From assembly GCA_018673925.1 (NCBI GenBank), contig JABHBL010000057.1, positions 62,001-126,000 of the forward strand: 64,000 bases of DNA. The letters are read 5' to 3'. This DNA is from Fidelibacterota bacterium (GTDB lineage: Bacteria; Fidelibacterota; UBA8477; JABMPR01). The notes beneath the pieces are model-generated. The model was not told the origin of the DNA. It saw only the letters and a list, made by a program, of their open reading frames with translations, and searched no databases. Both the position numbers and the translations under genes were made by a program. Positions 14,996 to 24,043 of the stretch are shown piece by piece; the first letter of the stretch is position 1, and each line of letters starts with the position of its first letter.

Positions 14996-17011
14996 TCAAT
15001 ACTCCAACAATCTTTCTGCTGCCAGGCGTATGTCTTCCGCCTGGGGTAATATCTCATCTTCCATATCCCAATTAAAAGGTACGGGGGCATCTTTGGCAGC
15101 CACACGCAATACGGGGCCATCCAGATACTCAAAGAAATCCTCAGCAATAATGGCGGCTATCTCTGCTCCGGGACCAGCAGTCAGCGTGTCTTCATAAACG
15201 ACCAATGCTTTGCTGGTCTTCTGTAGGGATTGTCCAATGGTGACCTTATCAAGGGGGCTGAGAGTTCTCAAGTCAATTACCTCGATGGAGGCACCTGTAC
15301 TTTTTTGAAGATGCTTGGCTGCTTCGATGGCTTTATATACCATCAAACCGTAGGTGACAATGGTGAGGTCTCTACCTTCACGAACCACCGCTGCCTGACC
15401 AAAAGGTAGGAGATAATCCTCATCTGGTTCTGCCCGCTTTGCGAAACCCTGGCGATACATGCCTTTGTGCTCTAGAAAAAGTACGGGATCATCAATACGA
15501 CAGGCATACTTGAGCAAGCCTTTTGCATCAGCTGCATTGGAAGGGTAAACAATATGAATACCCGGGAGATGCATGAAGAAACCTTCAATACTCTGGCTGT
15601 GGCATAAACCACCGTGAATGTATCCACCCACCGGAGTACGTATGACGATGGGACATGAATAAGTGTTATTACTGCGATAGCGGATGGTGGCAACTTCATT
15701 TCTGATCTGCATCATAGCTGTCCAGATATAGTCACCAAATTGAATTTCAACCACAGGCTTTAAACCCGCAACTGCAGCACCGACGGCAGTTCCCACAATG
15801 GAGGCTTCGGCCAGAGGGGAATTAAAGACACGCTGGTCTCCAAATTCTGTGGAGAGTCCTTTGGTGGCAGTAAACACACCACCTTTTCCATCTGCAACAT
15901 CCTGTCCGTAAATGATCATATCGTCATTCCGTCTCATCTCCTCATGGAGGGCATGATTGACAGCATCAACGATGACGATTTCATCTCCAATTGTGGCAGG
16001 GCTTGAGTGGGGGATAGCAATGACAGACTCATCCACGACATGGGTATCGGCATCTGATTTCTTTGGATAGGGAGCCGAGAGTGTTTTTTCAGCAGCGGCA
16101 TCGACTTCTTGCAGTACGTCAGCCCACACCTGTTGGAATTCATCTGAACTGATAATCCCATCTTGCTCGCACTGGGCTCTGAATTTTTCGATGGGATCTC
16201 GTTTTTGTTCTTCAGAGAGTTCGTCGGCATCTCTGTATTTACGATGGTCATCAGAAGAAGAGTGGGGTAAGAGACGTACTACATTTGAAACCACAATAGC
16301 TGGGCCTTTTCCGGCCCGAATACTTGAAATAGCTTCTTTGAAGGTGGTAAAGGAATCGAAGAAGTCCGTTCCATCTGTTTCAAATCTGTTCAGGTTTCCG
16401 TAGCCACCAACCATATCATAGACAGACCCTTCGGCCGTTTGTGATGATTTGGGAACCGAGATGGCAAAGCCATTATCTTCAATATGAAATAGAACTGGCA
16501 ATTTCTCGCGACCAGCCCAATTAAGAGCTTCATGAAATTCGCCCTGGCTGGTGGTTCCCTCTCCAGATGACACGTAAACGATAGCATTCTTGTCAGTCTG
16601 CCGGGTGGCCATGGCGGTTCCCACGGCCTGTAAATACTGAGTACCTGTTGGGCTGGACTGGGAAACAATATTCAAATCCTTTTGCCCATAATGCTGTGGC
16701 AATTGACGACCACCTGAACCGGGATCATCTGCTTTTGCTAAAAAACCCAGAAAGAGTTCTTCCGTGGTCATTCCCAGACCCATAACCATGGTTTGGTCAC
16801 GATAGTAGGGATAGGACCAATCCTGCTTTGAATTCATTTGCATGGCGCAGGCCAGCTGGGCTCCTTCGTGTCCAGATGCACCGATATGAAAGAATGATTT
16901 TCCCTGTCTCAAAAGTGTAAGCATTTTTTCATCTGTACGACGCGAGGTCGCCATGGTTTTGAAAATGCTGAGTAGCTCTTCCTTTTGAAATCCTTTAAAG
17001 CTTGCTGACAC
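14996..17011 (-). CDS. 2-oxoacid dehydrogenase E1, fused alpha and beta subunits
   Basis: A 671-residue thiamine-diphosphate enzyme in which the alpha part (about 1-325) and beta part (about 345-671) are one chain. The alpha part has the ThDP motif 'SSGEGTTSQGEFHEALNW...EDNGFAISV'. The beta part has 'DVADGKGGVFTATKGL' and the C-terminal 'EDTLTAGPGAEIAAII'. Such fusions are common in Bacteroidota and relatives and are annotated as branched-chain 2-oxoacid or pyruvate dehydrogenase E1; specificity is not clear. The start is a GTG at 17011 with GGAG 8 bases upstream. It lies between lipB and E2 and is the decarboxylating first step of the complex. Confidence 0.93.
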   Translation of the reverse strand: MSASFKGFQKEELLSIFKTMATSRRTDEKMLTLLRQGKSFFHIGASGHEGAQLACAMQMNSKQDWSYPYYRDQTMVMGLGMTTEELFLGFLAKADDPGSGGRQLPQHYGQKDLNIVSQSSPTGTQYLQAVGTAMATRQTDKNAIVYVSSGEGTTSQGEFHEALNWAGREKLPVLFHIEDNGFAISVPKSSQTAEGSVYDMVGGYGNLNRFETDGTDFFDSFTTFKEAISSIRAGKGPAIVVSNVVRLLPHSSSDDHRKYRDADELSEEQKRDPIEKFRAQCEQDGIISSDEFQQVWADVLQEVDAAAEKTLSAPYPKKSDADTHVVDESVIAIPHSSPATIGDEIVIVDAVNHALHEEMRRNDDMIIYGQDVADGKGGVFTATKGLSTEFGDQRVFNSPLAEASIVGTAVGAAVAGLKPVVEIQFGDYIWTAMMQIRNEVATIRYRSNNTYSCPIVIRTPVGGYIHGGLCHSQSIEGFFMHLPGIHIVYPSNAADAKGLLKYACRIDDPVLFLEHKGMYRQGFAKRAEPDEDYLLPFGQAAVVREGRDLTIVTYGLMVYKAIEAAKHLQKSTGASIEVIDLRTLSPLDKVTIGQSLQKTSKALVVYEDTLTAGPGAEIAAIIAEDFFEYLDGPVLRVAAKDAPVPFNWDMEDEILPQAEDIRLAAERLLEY

Positions 17012-17023
17012 GCAATGACTCCA

Positions 17024-17659
17024 CTATTTATCTAAAACCTTATCGAAACCAAATACCGACAGGAAAGCCTGAATCAACGGCTGAGAAACCTCTTCAATCG
17101 TAATCTCAGCACCAAGCAAATCCTGCATGCTCACAACCCCTTTGCCCTTGATTCCACAGGGGATCATGCCGTTGAAATATGACATATCCGGTCTCACATT
17201 CAAGGCAAATCCATGCATGGTTACCCAACGGGAAAGCCTTACCCCCATGGCGCAAACCTTCTGATTTCCCACCCATACTCCGGTCATTCCAGAGATGCGG
17301 TCTCCCTTGATATCATAGTGCTGGAGGGTTTGGATAATTACTTCTTCCAGATTCCGCATATACCAACTGACGCTTTTCTTGTGATCTTCCAGATTGATAA
17401 TAGGGTATCCCACCATTTGGCCGGGACCATGCCAGGTGATATCTCCTCCACGGTCACTCCGAATGACCTGGGCATCACGTGGGTCAATGAGGTTTGATTG
17501 ATCTGAATTTTTACCAAAGGTATAAACAGGAGGATGCTCCAACAGGATCAGGGAATCAGGTATCTCACCAGCCAGTCTCGCAGTATGGGTCTGACGCTGG
17601 TATTCCCAGGCTTCCTCGTAAGGGACCAGACCTTTTTTTATAACTTGGAGTGAGTGCAT
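17024..17659 (-). CDS. lipB: Octanoyl-ACP:protein octanoyltransferase
   Basis: A 211-residue LipB. The family motif 'RGGDITWHGPGQMVGYP' spans about 70-86, the catalytic lysine is Lys134 in 'GNQKVCAMG', and the acyl-carrying Cys168 lies in 'GMIPCGI'. It moves octanoate from ACP to the E2 lipoyl domain for LipA to sulfurate. The gap to the E1 gene is 12 bases, so it is in the same operon as its target. Confidence 0.97.
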   Translation of the reverse strand: MHSLQVIKKGLVPYEEAWEYQRQTHTARLAGEIPDSLILLEHPPVYTFGKNSDQSNLIDPRDAQVIRSDRGGDITWHGPGQMVGYPIINLEDHKKSVSWYMRNLEEVIIQTLQHYDIKGDRISGMTGVWVGNQKVCAMGVRLSRWVTMHGFALNVRPDMSYFNGMIPCGIKGKGVVSMQDLLGAEITIEEVSQPLIQAFLSVFGFDKVLDK

Positions 17660-17684
17660 TTGAGCTAATTGATTCTTTCTCGAA

Positions 17685-18158
17685 TCAAAATAAATGCTTC
17701 AGTTTTTCACAGATAGCCTCAAGCAGTTCCGTGTCCAGTTCTGTAAATGGTGAGATCGCGTGGGAGTCAATATCCAATTCTGCCACAAACTTATCATCCT
17801 TCATAATAGGAAAAACCACTTCGGATTGAACATTTGAACTACAGGACAGATAATTGTCCTCTAGAGATACATCCTGAATAATGCGACTCGTTTGAGAAAC
17901 TGCAACCTGACCACAAATCCCTTTACCAAAGGCAATTTTCACATGATCTGTGGTTGCACCCACATAGGGACCCAGAATAAGATTGGTACCAGACTCATCA
18001 ACGATATAGAAACCGACCCAGTTATAATGATCAACCTTACTGGAGAGGAGCGCTGAAATCTCTTGAAGAATTTCATCTCTGGAATCAAGTTCGTTGATAA
18101 TGGTGTCTACAGAATTGAGCAGGGGTTTTATATGGGGAAATGGCATATTCTCAAACAT
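17685..18158 (-). CDS. GAF-domain protein, free-methionine-(R)-sulfoxide reductase-like
   Basis: A 157-residue single GAF domain matching the fRMsr group. The landmarks are 'NWVGFYIVDESG', 'LGPYVGATTDHVKIAFGKGICGQ' with a cysteine in the usual first position, and 'DNYLSCSSNVQSEVVFP' with the catalytic-type cysteine. The usual third cysteine before the 'I-x-F-G-x-G' loop reads Thr/Asp, so the recycling disulfide may differ. If active, it reduces free methionine-R-sulfoxide. It lies 25 bases upstream of lipB, so it may lead that operon. Confidence 0.78.
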   Translation of the reverse strand: MFENMPFPHIKPLLNSVDTIINELDSRDEILQEISALLSSKVDHYNWVGFYIVDESGTNLILGPYVGATTDHVKIAFGKGICGQVAVSQTSRIIQDVSLEDNYLSCSSNVQSEVVFPIMKDDKFVAELDIDSHAISPFTELDTELLEAICEKLKHLF

Positions 18159-18362
18159 CCTCTTTTCTAAGCGCTCATTCTAAGCGATTTGGGGTCTCAT
18201 ACCTAGGAGCTTCCCTTGTGAATCTTGATTGAGCATATGTTCCAAAATCACATATCCCGATTATTAGGGAAGCAGCCAAAGCACCATCTATATGGGGAAG
18301 TTATTGGTTTCTATCAATATATTGTAGTTATCCCGTTTTAATGGGATAGACCCCATCACCTT

Positions 18363-19751
18363 TTAGAGGTGGATACCACGATCCAGCGCAAGACCGGAAG
18401 CTTCCATAATCATTTCTGACAAAGTGGGGTGAGCGTGGATGGTTTCAAGGACAGCTTCATGGGTTGCTTCCAGAGATCTGGCCATTCCAATCTCAGCGAT
18501 AAGCTCGGTAGCCTCAGCTCCGATGATATGTGCACCAAGCAGTTCTCCATATTTGGCATCATAGATAAGCTTGGTAAATCCGTCTGTTTCTCCAGCAGCC
18601 ATGGCTTTTCCAGATACCCGATATGGAAATTTTCCAATCTTTACTTCATAACCTGCTTCTCGAGCGGCCTTTTCTGTAAGTCCTATAGAGGCAACCTGGG
18701 GTGTGCAGTAAGTACAACCCGGTACATTATCATAATGCATGGGTTTCACATTCAGTCTTGCGATGTGTTCTATAGCCGTGATGCCTTCATGAGAGGCCAC
18801 ATGGGCCAACCATGGTGGACCCGCCACATCACCAATGGCATAAATGCCAGCGGCACTGGTTTGCATATATCCGTTGGTTTTAATCCAGCCCTTTTCAACA
18901 TGGACACCGGCTTCTTCAAGCCCCAAGTCCTCAATATTGCCCTGGACTCCAATGGCGATCAAAACCTTGTCCGCATCCAACTCCAGAATGTCTCCTGTCT
19001 TGGTCTTTACTTTGACAAGCGCATGTCCTCCTGAGACAGAAATGGCTTCGACCTTGGATTCTGTATGGGCTTTTATTTTTTTGCGTTTGAACATCTTTTG
19101 CAGTTCAACCGAAACCTCTTCATCTTCAATGGGGAGGAGATGTGGGAGCATTTCAATAATGGTCACCTGGGTGCCCATTGCAGCATAAAAATCAGCAAAT
19201 TCAACACCGATGGCTCCGGCCCCGACCACCACCAACTTTTCAGGAATAGTGTCTAAACTCATGGCTTCTTTGGATGAGATAATGGTTTCACCATCATAGG
19301 CGGCACCGGGCATAGGACGGGGACGTGCTCCGGTAGCTAGGATAATATTATCTGCACTTATTTGCTGGTCTTCATTGATTAGAATCTGGTTTTTTCCCTG
19401 CAGTCTGGCTGAACCAATGATTACATCCACTTCATTTTTCTTCATGAGGAAATCAACCCCTTTTGAAAGGGAGCCAGCGACCTGACGAGAACGCTGAATC
19501 ACTGAGGGGAAATCCACGTTAACATCACCTACAACCACACCAAACTTTTTGGCTTTCTGGGCAGACCTCAAGACTTCAGCACTTTTCAAAAGTGCTTTTG
19601 TGGGAATACAGCCCCAGTTTAGACAGATTCCACCGAGATCAGCACGCTCAATAACCACTGCTTTTTTGCCCAGCTGGGCAGCTCGGATCGCCGCGACATA
19701 TCCGCCAGGACCGCCACCGATGATTGCTATGTCATAATGTAACTGTGTCAT
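18363..19751 (-). CDS. lpdA: Dihydrolipoyl dehydrogenase (E3)
   Basis: A 462-residue FAD disulfide oxidoreductase. It has the FAD-binding 'IIGGGPGGYVAAIRAAQLG' at the N-terminus, the redox disulfide Cys43/Cys48 in 'GGICLNWGCIPTK', the NAD-binding 'VVGAGAIGVEFADFY', and the C-terminal catalytic 'HAHPTLSE' His-Glu dyad. It reoxidises lipoyl groups of the E2 encoded nearby. I start at the ATG at 19751, which has AAAGGA 7 bases upstream, rather than 21 bases earlier. A 204-base gap separates it from the GAF gene. Confidence 0.97.
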   Translation of the reverse strand: MTQLHYDIAIIGGGPGGYVAAIRAAQLGKKAVVIERADLGGICLNWGCIPTKALLKSAEVLRSAQKAKKFGVVVGDVNVDFPSVIQRSRQVAGSLSKGVDFLMKKNEVDVIIGSARLQGKNQILINEDQQISADNIILATGARPRPMPGAAYDGETIISSKEAMSLDTIPEKLVVVGAGAIGVEFADFYAAMGTQVTIIEMLPHLLPIEDEEVSVELQKMFKRKKIKAHTESKVEAISVSGGHALVKVKTKTGDILELDADKVLIAIGVQGNIEDLGLEEAGVHVEKGWIKTNGYMQTSAAGIYAIGDVAGPPWLAHVASHEGITAIEHIARLNVKPMHYDNVPGCTYCTPQVASIGLTEKAAREAGYEVKIGKFPYRVSGKAMAAGETDGFTKLIYDAKYGELLGAHIIGAEATELIAEIGMARSLEATHEAVLETIHAHPTLSEMIMEASGLALDRGIHL

Positions 19752-19811
19752 AATAAATCCTTTATTTCGCACTTCCGGGTCGGCAATTAAATCCCGACTT
19801 GGAGTGTTTTC

Positions 19812-20528
19812 TTACTCCTGCAAATATTGTCTTAACGCTTCCAGTTTTTCAACAGTTCCTATATCAATCCAGTAGGACTGACCCATGGGAATGGCCTTTA
19901 TGTTTTCACCAGCCTGTGCGGCCTTCAAATAGACAGGGATGGTTGAGAAAAACGTTCCTAGATCATGCATATAGTCAAATATTTTGGGCGATATGATTTG
20001 AATCCCATTAAAGGCCCAGTTGTCATAACTGTTGTCACTCCACGAGATTTTCTCACCCGTTTTCCTGTTTTCCCAACCACATAAATTATTGTTTTGATCA
20101 AATCTCAGATAGCGTGATGTCTCGCGTTTGGCTACAGCCAGCGTGGCAAGACGAGTAGACTCAGCATGAGCGGATATAAGCGATCCTAAATCCAGATCGG
20201 TAAAAATATCACTATTGCAGACCAGGAAAGCTTCCTCATTCTTAAAATGCTCGGAGGCATACAGCAACCCGCCACCCTGACCCAACAGCTCCTGCTCTTC
20301 AGAGATCTGGATGGCTAAACCAAAATCGTTGGACCGGACAAATTCAATAACCTGTTCAGCAAAATGATGAACATTTATCACCAGTGTTTTAACACCGGCT
20401 GCTTTGAGCTTCAAGATATTATGCTCTAAAAGGGTTTTGTTACCAGCAGTAACCAGACATTTGGGATGTCTGTCGGTGAGAGGCGCCAGTCGGGTGCCCC
20501 GGCCAGCAGCAAATAGCATGGCCTTCAA
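19812..20528 (-). CDS. murU: MurU-like nucleotidyltransferase
   Basis: A 238-residue sugar-1-phosphate nucleotidyltransferase with the Rossmann-like signature 'MLFAAGRGTRLAPLTDRHPK', the base-binding 'LLGQGGGLLYA', and the metal site 'NSDIFTD'. It most resembles MurU, which makes UDP-MurNAc from MurNAc-1-phosphate in the cell-wall recycling route that bypasses de novo synthesis. The gene directly upstream (5-base gap) encodes an AmgK-like anomeric kinase, the enzyme that supplies the sugar-1-phosphate, which strengthens the call. Confidence 0.85.
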   Translation of the reverse strand: MKAMLFAAGRGTRLAPLTDRHPKCLVTAGNKTLLEHNILKLKAAGVKTLVINVHHFAEQVIEFVRSNDFGLAIQISEEQELLGQGGGLLYASEHFKNEEAFLVCNSDIFTDLDLGSLISAHAESTRLATLAVAKRETSRYLRFDQNNNLCGWENRKTGEKISWSDNSYDNWAFNGIQIISPKIFDYMHDLGTFFSTIPVYLKAAQAGENIKAIPMGQSYWIDIGTVEKLEALRQYLQE

Positions 20529-20533
20529 AAGGC

Positions 20534-21952
20534 CTAATCTTCCAGTTCGCGGTGATGGAGGACCACGTCAATATCGTGGGTTTCTTTGAGGTGGGCGGCC
20601 AGCCTGTTAGCTGAGTGCACCGACCGATGTTGTCCACCTGTACATCCAAATGAAATCATCAGATCGGTAAAATTCTGTTCTTCATAGCTGGTAACGGCGG
20701 CATCCACCATGGTAAACATGCGCTTCAACCAGCGATCCATGTCTTGCTTATCAACAAACCAGTCAATGACCTCCTGATCATTGGCAGACAATTTTTTATA
20801 AGCTATTTCCCGTCCCGGATTGGGAAGGAAACGACAGTCAAAAACAAAGCCACCACCATGACCACGATCGTCAACAGGAACCCCGTTTTTGTATGAGAAG
20901 CTAGAGATGCGAACTTTGAGCCGCAGATTTGCCTTGCCGAATTCTCTGAGGACTGAAGATTGAATAAGCTGTTGAAAGACATCCATCATGACAGGGATCT
21001 CAATCGGTAGATCCACTTTGCGGACAAGATATTCAAGATTTCTTATGGCGTAAGGAATGCTCTGAAGGAAGTGGGTTTTGCGTTCATAAAAACCTCTATA
21101 CCCATAGGCGCCCATGGCCTGCATAATGCGGATAAAGACGAAGGCATAGTAGTGCTTGGTAAATGCCTCGCGATCAATTGGCATTAATTCAGATACAGCA
21201 TTTAAATAGTGATCCAGCAGCAACTCTCTTATTTCAAAGGGCAGATCGGCCTTGGCATCAAAGAGCAGTGAGGCGATATCATATTGGAGGGCACCCTTTC
21301 GACCTCCCTGATAATCAATAAACCAGGGTTTACCATCTTTGAGCATGATGTTTCTTGATTGGAAGTCGCGATATAAAAAGTGGTTTCCATCAGCCTGAAG
21401 CAGAAAATCGGTGAAAGTCTGAAAATCCTGCTCAAGCTTTTGCTCGTTAAAACGGATGTGGGCTAGTTTGAGAAAATAATATTTGAAATAGTTCAAGTCC
21501 CACATCATGGACTGACGATCAAAGCTGTGGTGGGGATAAGACTTGCTGTAATCCAGTCCCTGACCACCTTTGATTTGAAACTGAGGCAATAATTCAACGA
21601 CCTGTTTGTAGGTTTTTAGCAATCTCTCGGGAAATTCATTGCGACCTTCGCGTTCTTCCAGAAGATGGTCAAAAAGCGTGACATCACCGAGATCCTCCTG
21701 TAGATAAATATCCTGATCTAGATCTTCGGCATAAATTTCTGGTACGGTTAGATCTTTTGCGAGAAAATGTCTGGAAAAGGTTATAAAGGCATCGTTTTCA
21801 AGTCGATCCAGATTTTTTGCACCAATCACAGAGCGCTTGTCATTGCTCAGACGAAAGTATTCGCGATTGGATCCATGGGCAGGCAGTGGAATCAGATCAA
21901 TAAGTTCTTCCTTAAAATGATCCTCAAATAGTTTTTTTAATTGCTCTGGCAT
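20534..21952 (-). CDS. AmgK-like sugar kinase fused to a RapZ C-terminal domain
   Basis: A 472-residue two-domain protein. Residues 1-330 are an aminoglycoside-phosphotransferase-fold kinase with the catalytic segment 'YRDFQSRNIMLKDGKPWFIDYQGG' (Asp196, Asp213), like AmgK, which phosphorylates MurNAc or GlcNAc at the anomeric carbon. Residues 345-472 match the C-terminal domain of RapZ/YvcJ: 'SFSYKNGVP', 'FVFDCRFLPNPG', 'ISFGCTGGQHRSVH' and 'HHRELED'. In E. coli that domain senses glucosamine-6-phosphate and controls GlmS through small RNAs. The RapZ N-terminal P-loop domain is absent, replaced by the kinase. With MurU downstream, this couples recycling to a sensor domain. Confidence 0.88.
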   Translation of the reverse strand: MPEQLKKLFEDHFKEELIDLIPLPAHGSNREYFRLSNDKRSVIGAKNLDRLENDAFITFSRHFLAKDLTVPEIYAEDLDQDIYLQEDLGDVTLFDHLLEEREGRNEFPERLLKTYKQVVELLPQFQIKGGQGLDYSKSYPHHSFDRQSMMWDLNYFKYYFLKLAHIRFNEQKLEQDFQTFTDFLLQADGNHFLYRDFQSRNIMLKDGKPWFIDYQGGRKGALQYDIASLLFDAKADLPFEIRELLLDHYLNAVSELMPIDREAFTKHYYAFVFIRIMQAMGAYGYRGFYERKTHFLQSIPYAIRNLEYLVRKVDLPIEIPVMMDVFQQLIQSSVLREFGKANLRLKVRISSFSYKNGVPVDDRGHGGGFVFDCRFLPNPGREIAYKKLSANDQEVIDWFVDKQDMDRWLKRMFTMVDAAVTSYEEQNFTDLMISFGCTGGQHRSVHSANRLAAHLKETHDIDVVLHHRELED

Positions 21953-21982
21953 TTTTTCTCTCTTTTAATGGCACTCGTTTAT

Positions 21983-22067
21983 GTCATCCCGAGCGGAGTC
22001 GAGGTATATAAATCTAACTTCAAGTTTTTTCAATAACCTCTCGCACCTCGACTCCGTTCGGTGTGAC
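21983..22067. repeat. Dispersed inverted repeat, copy in amgK-folE gap
   Basis: The arms 21983-22004 and 22046-22067 are inverted copies differing at about three positions, with a 41-base AT-rich centre. The left arm, starting GTCATCCCGAGCGGAG, is identical over 22 bases to the arm at 63138. Confidence 0.9.
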
Positions 22068-22084
22068 GAGACTATTTTTGTGAT

Positions 22085-22654
22085 CTAGAGATTCTTCATG
22101 CTAATAATACTAAGGAATTCGGCTCTTGTTTCAGCTTCATCGTGAAATTCACCAAGCATGGCTGATGTGGTGGCAAAAGAATTCTGCTTTTCTACGCCTC
22201 GCATCTGCATACAGAGGTGACGACCTTCCAGCACAACGGCCACGCCGGCAGGGTCTAATAATTCGTTCAAGGCTTCTGCCACCTGGTGGGTGATACGTTC
22301 CTGAATTTGAAGCCGACGTGAGTACATCTCAATGATTCTGGGTATTTTTGATAAACCAATCACCTTTCCGCGAGGAATATAGGCCACATGGGCCTTGCCA
22401 AAAAAGGGCAGCATATGGTGTTCGCACATGCTGAAAAATTCAATATCCCTGACAACCACCATTTCCGAGCACTTGTCTTCAAAAATAGCATCATTCAATA
22501 CATCCTCGAGATTTTGCTCATAACCCCTGGCAATAAACTTCCAGGCCTTGGCAACCCGATGAGGGGTGCGGACCAAACCTTCGCGTTCAGGGTCTTCTCC
22601 AATCTCAGATAAGAGACTGTGAGTTAAATCTTCAATTTTTTCCAGGTCTACCAT
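22085..22654 (-). CDS. folE: GTP cyclohydrolase I
   Basis: A 189-residue GTP cyclohydrolase I that converts GTP to dihydroneopterin triphosphate, the first step of folate and queuosine synthesis. The zinc ligands are Cys77 and His80 ([10 protein letters not shown]) and Cys148 (HLCMQMRGV); 'GLSKIPRI' and the terminal Ser-rich segment are also canonical. AGGAGT precedes the ATG. It is followed upstream in the operon by the queuosine precursor transporter (3-base gap) and the PTPS gene. Confidence 0.97.
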   Translation of the reverse strand: MVDLEKIEDLTHSLLSEIGEDPEREGLVRTPHRVAKAWKFIARGYEQNLEDVLNDAIFEDKCSEMVVVRDIEFFSMCEHHMLPFFGKAHVAYIPRGKVIGLSKIPRIIEMYSRRLQIQERITHQVAEALNELLDPAGVAVVLEGRHLCMQMRGVEKQNSFATTSAMLGEFHDEAETRAEFLSIISMKNL

Positions 22655-22657
22655 GTA

Positions 22658-23461
22658 TTACTCCTGTCCTGAGGACAATTTTTCAGTTTCAAAATCAGCT
22701 AGAGGATCAATCTCCAGATAGCGTGAAAGATAGTGTACGCCGACGTAAAAAGGACCGGTATCCACCAGAGCTACAATCAATTTAAAGGTATAGCCCGAAA
22801 TGATAAAAACCAGCAACTGATTAAAGATTGGTTTTGCCATATCTACAGGTAGAGCCTTGGCGTAATAGTGTGTCACCAGAATGACTGCTACTGTATCCAC
22901 CAACTGGCTCACCAGGGTAGATCCATTGTTTCTCAACCAGAGATGTTTTCCTTTGGTGAGAGTTTTCCAGAAATGGAACATATAGACATCCACAAACTGG
23001 GCCGCCAGATAGGCAATCATGGATGCCGTAACCGCCCCAAAGGTAAGGGCTCGAACTTCATAAAATATTGGCAGACGACCGGCTGCATCTCGTGCGATTT
23101 CTCCAGTGGCAGTCAAAGTTTCAAAACCAGGCATGACTCCGCCGATCCACATGATAAACATGACCCACAGATTCAGAATCAAACCTACAAAAACCACAAA
23201 ATTGGCCCGTTTGCGACCATATAGTTCACTAATGAGATCCGTAGCTAAAAAAGTTATGGGATAGGGCAAAACACCGACAGCCACAGCAAAAACCACCTCA
23301 CCATAACCATCAAAACTCATTGTAAACAGTTTAATAAAACGGCTAATACCCAAAATATTGAGCATGGCCAAAGTCCCCAGAAAGAGACCTGCTAAAATGA
23401 GGAAGACTCGTTCTCTCCTTTGAATGATTTCAGGAGAGGGGTTCGAATTATATACCATCAT
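22658..23461 (-). CDS. yhhQ: Queuosine-precursor transporter, YhhQ/VUT family
   Basis: A 267-residue membrane protein with about six to seven predicted helices and the family signature 'VLPYPITFLATDLISELYGRKRANFVVFVG' (only parts quoted here: 'TDLISELYGRKRAN'). 'FVDVYMFHFWKTLTKGKHLWLRNNGSTLVSQLVD' follows the pattern of YhhQ, which imports preQ0/preQ1 (parts: 'LWLRNNGSTLVSQ'). It sits between folE and a PTPS-family gene, which makes a queuosine role likely. The extra N-terminal 20 residues are cytoplasmic and basic. Confidence 0.9.
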   Translation of the reverse strand: MMVYNSNPSPEIIQRRERVFLILAGLFLGTLAMLNILGISRFIKLFTMSFDGYGEVVFAVAVGVLPYPITFLATDLISELYGRKRANFVVFVGLILNLWVMFIMWIGGVMPGFETLTATGEIARDAAGRLPIFYEVRALTFGAVTASMIAYLAAQFVDVYMFHFWKTLTKGKHLWLRNNGSTLVSQLVDTVAVILVTHYYAKALPVDMAKPIFNQLLVFIISGYTFKLIVALVDTGPFYVGVHYLSRYLEIDPLADFETEKLSSGQE

Positions 23462-23516
23462 ATATCATCCTTTTAAAGGGACTAAAAGACACGCCGTGAG
23501 GAGTGTGAGTCGATTG

Positions 23517-23921
23517 TTATTCAGGACCGTAATAGTCTGTGTATATGGTTGGTGTTTCCTGGAGCCGAATCCGATGTAGCGTTCCATCTTTTAGATGGCT
23601 GGCTATCTGCTCCCACATCCAGACCACCATGTTTTCGGTTGAGGGTTGTCGGTCATTAAACCATGGGATGTCAATTTCAATTTGTGAATGATCGACCTGC
23701 TTAATGACGTGCTTCTTCACCACCTCTTTGAGATGCCCCAGATCCACCAGGAATCCAGTTGCCGGATTTACAGCACCTGTCACTGAAACCGTCAACTCAT
23801 AGTTATGGCCATGGATATTGAGATCTTCGCCAAAGGCGGCCAGATTCTCTGCTTCGCTGAGCTCTGGATTTCCGTAGCGATGAGCTGCACAGAAATGGAA
23901 AACTTTATTTAAAACAATCAT
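23517..23921 (-). CDS. 6-pyruvoyl/6-carboxy-tetrahydropterin synthase family protein, catalytic Cys replaced
   Basis: A 134-residue PTPS/QueD-family protein. The zinc histidines are His14, His37 and His39 ('HRYG', 'IHGHNY'), the catalytic His78 lies in 'QVDHSQ', and the substrate-anchoring Glu122 is in 'QETPT'. The segment 'LSEAENLAAFGEDLNIHGHNY' is laid out like animal PTPS ('EENLKLFGKC...HGHNY'; quoted in parts). The nucleophilic Cys is absent, and Glu32-Asp33 stand there instead. It could be a QueD variant, a PTPS-III-like enzyme making a folate precursor, or inactive. Its position beside folE and yhhQ favours a pterin or queuosine role. Confidence 0.85.
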   Translation of the reverse strand: MIVLNKVFHFCAAHRYGNPELSEAENLAAFGEDLNIHGHNYELTVSVTGAVNPATGFLVDLGHLKEVVKKHVIKQVDHSQIEIDIPWFNDRQPSTENMVVWMWEQIASHLKDGTLHRIRLQETPTIYTDYYGPE

Positions 23922-24043
23922 ATCGGGTCCTTTGTTATAGCTCCGAATTTATTGTGGGTGATCCCAATGTCAAACGCTGAGAGGGTGAGAGTTTATTGAG
24001 TTAATGAGTTGTTGCTGTAAATAGGCTTTGCTTGATTGCATTT

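Noticed and set aside
18258-18348. Two short hairpins (around 18260, TCCC-N8-GGGA, and 18329-18348, TATCCC-N8-GGGATA) in the 204-base gap between the GAF gene and lpdA.
   Set aside because: Stems are short and lack T-runs in the right orientation; the similarity of the two could be chance, so I do not list them as terminators or repeats.
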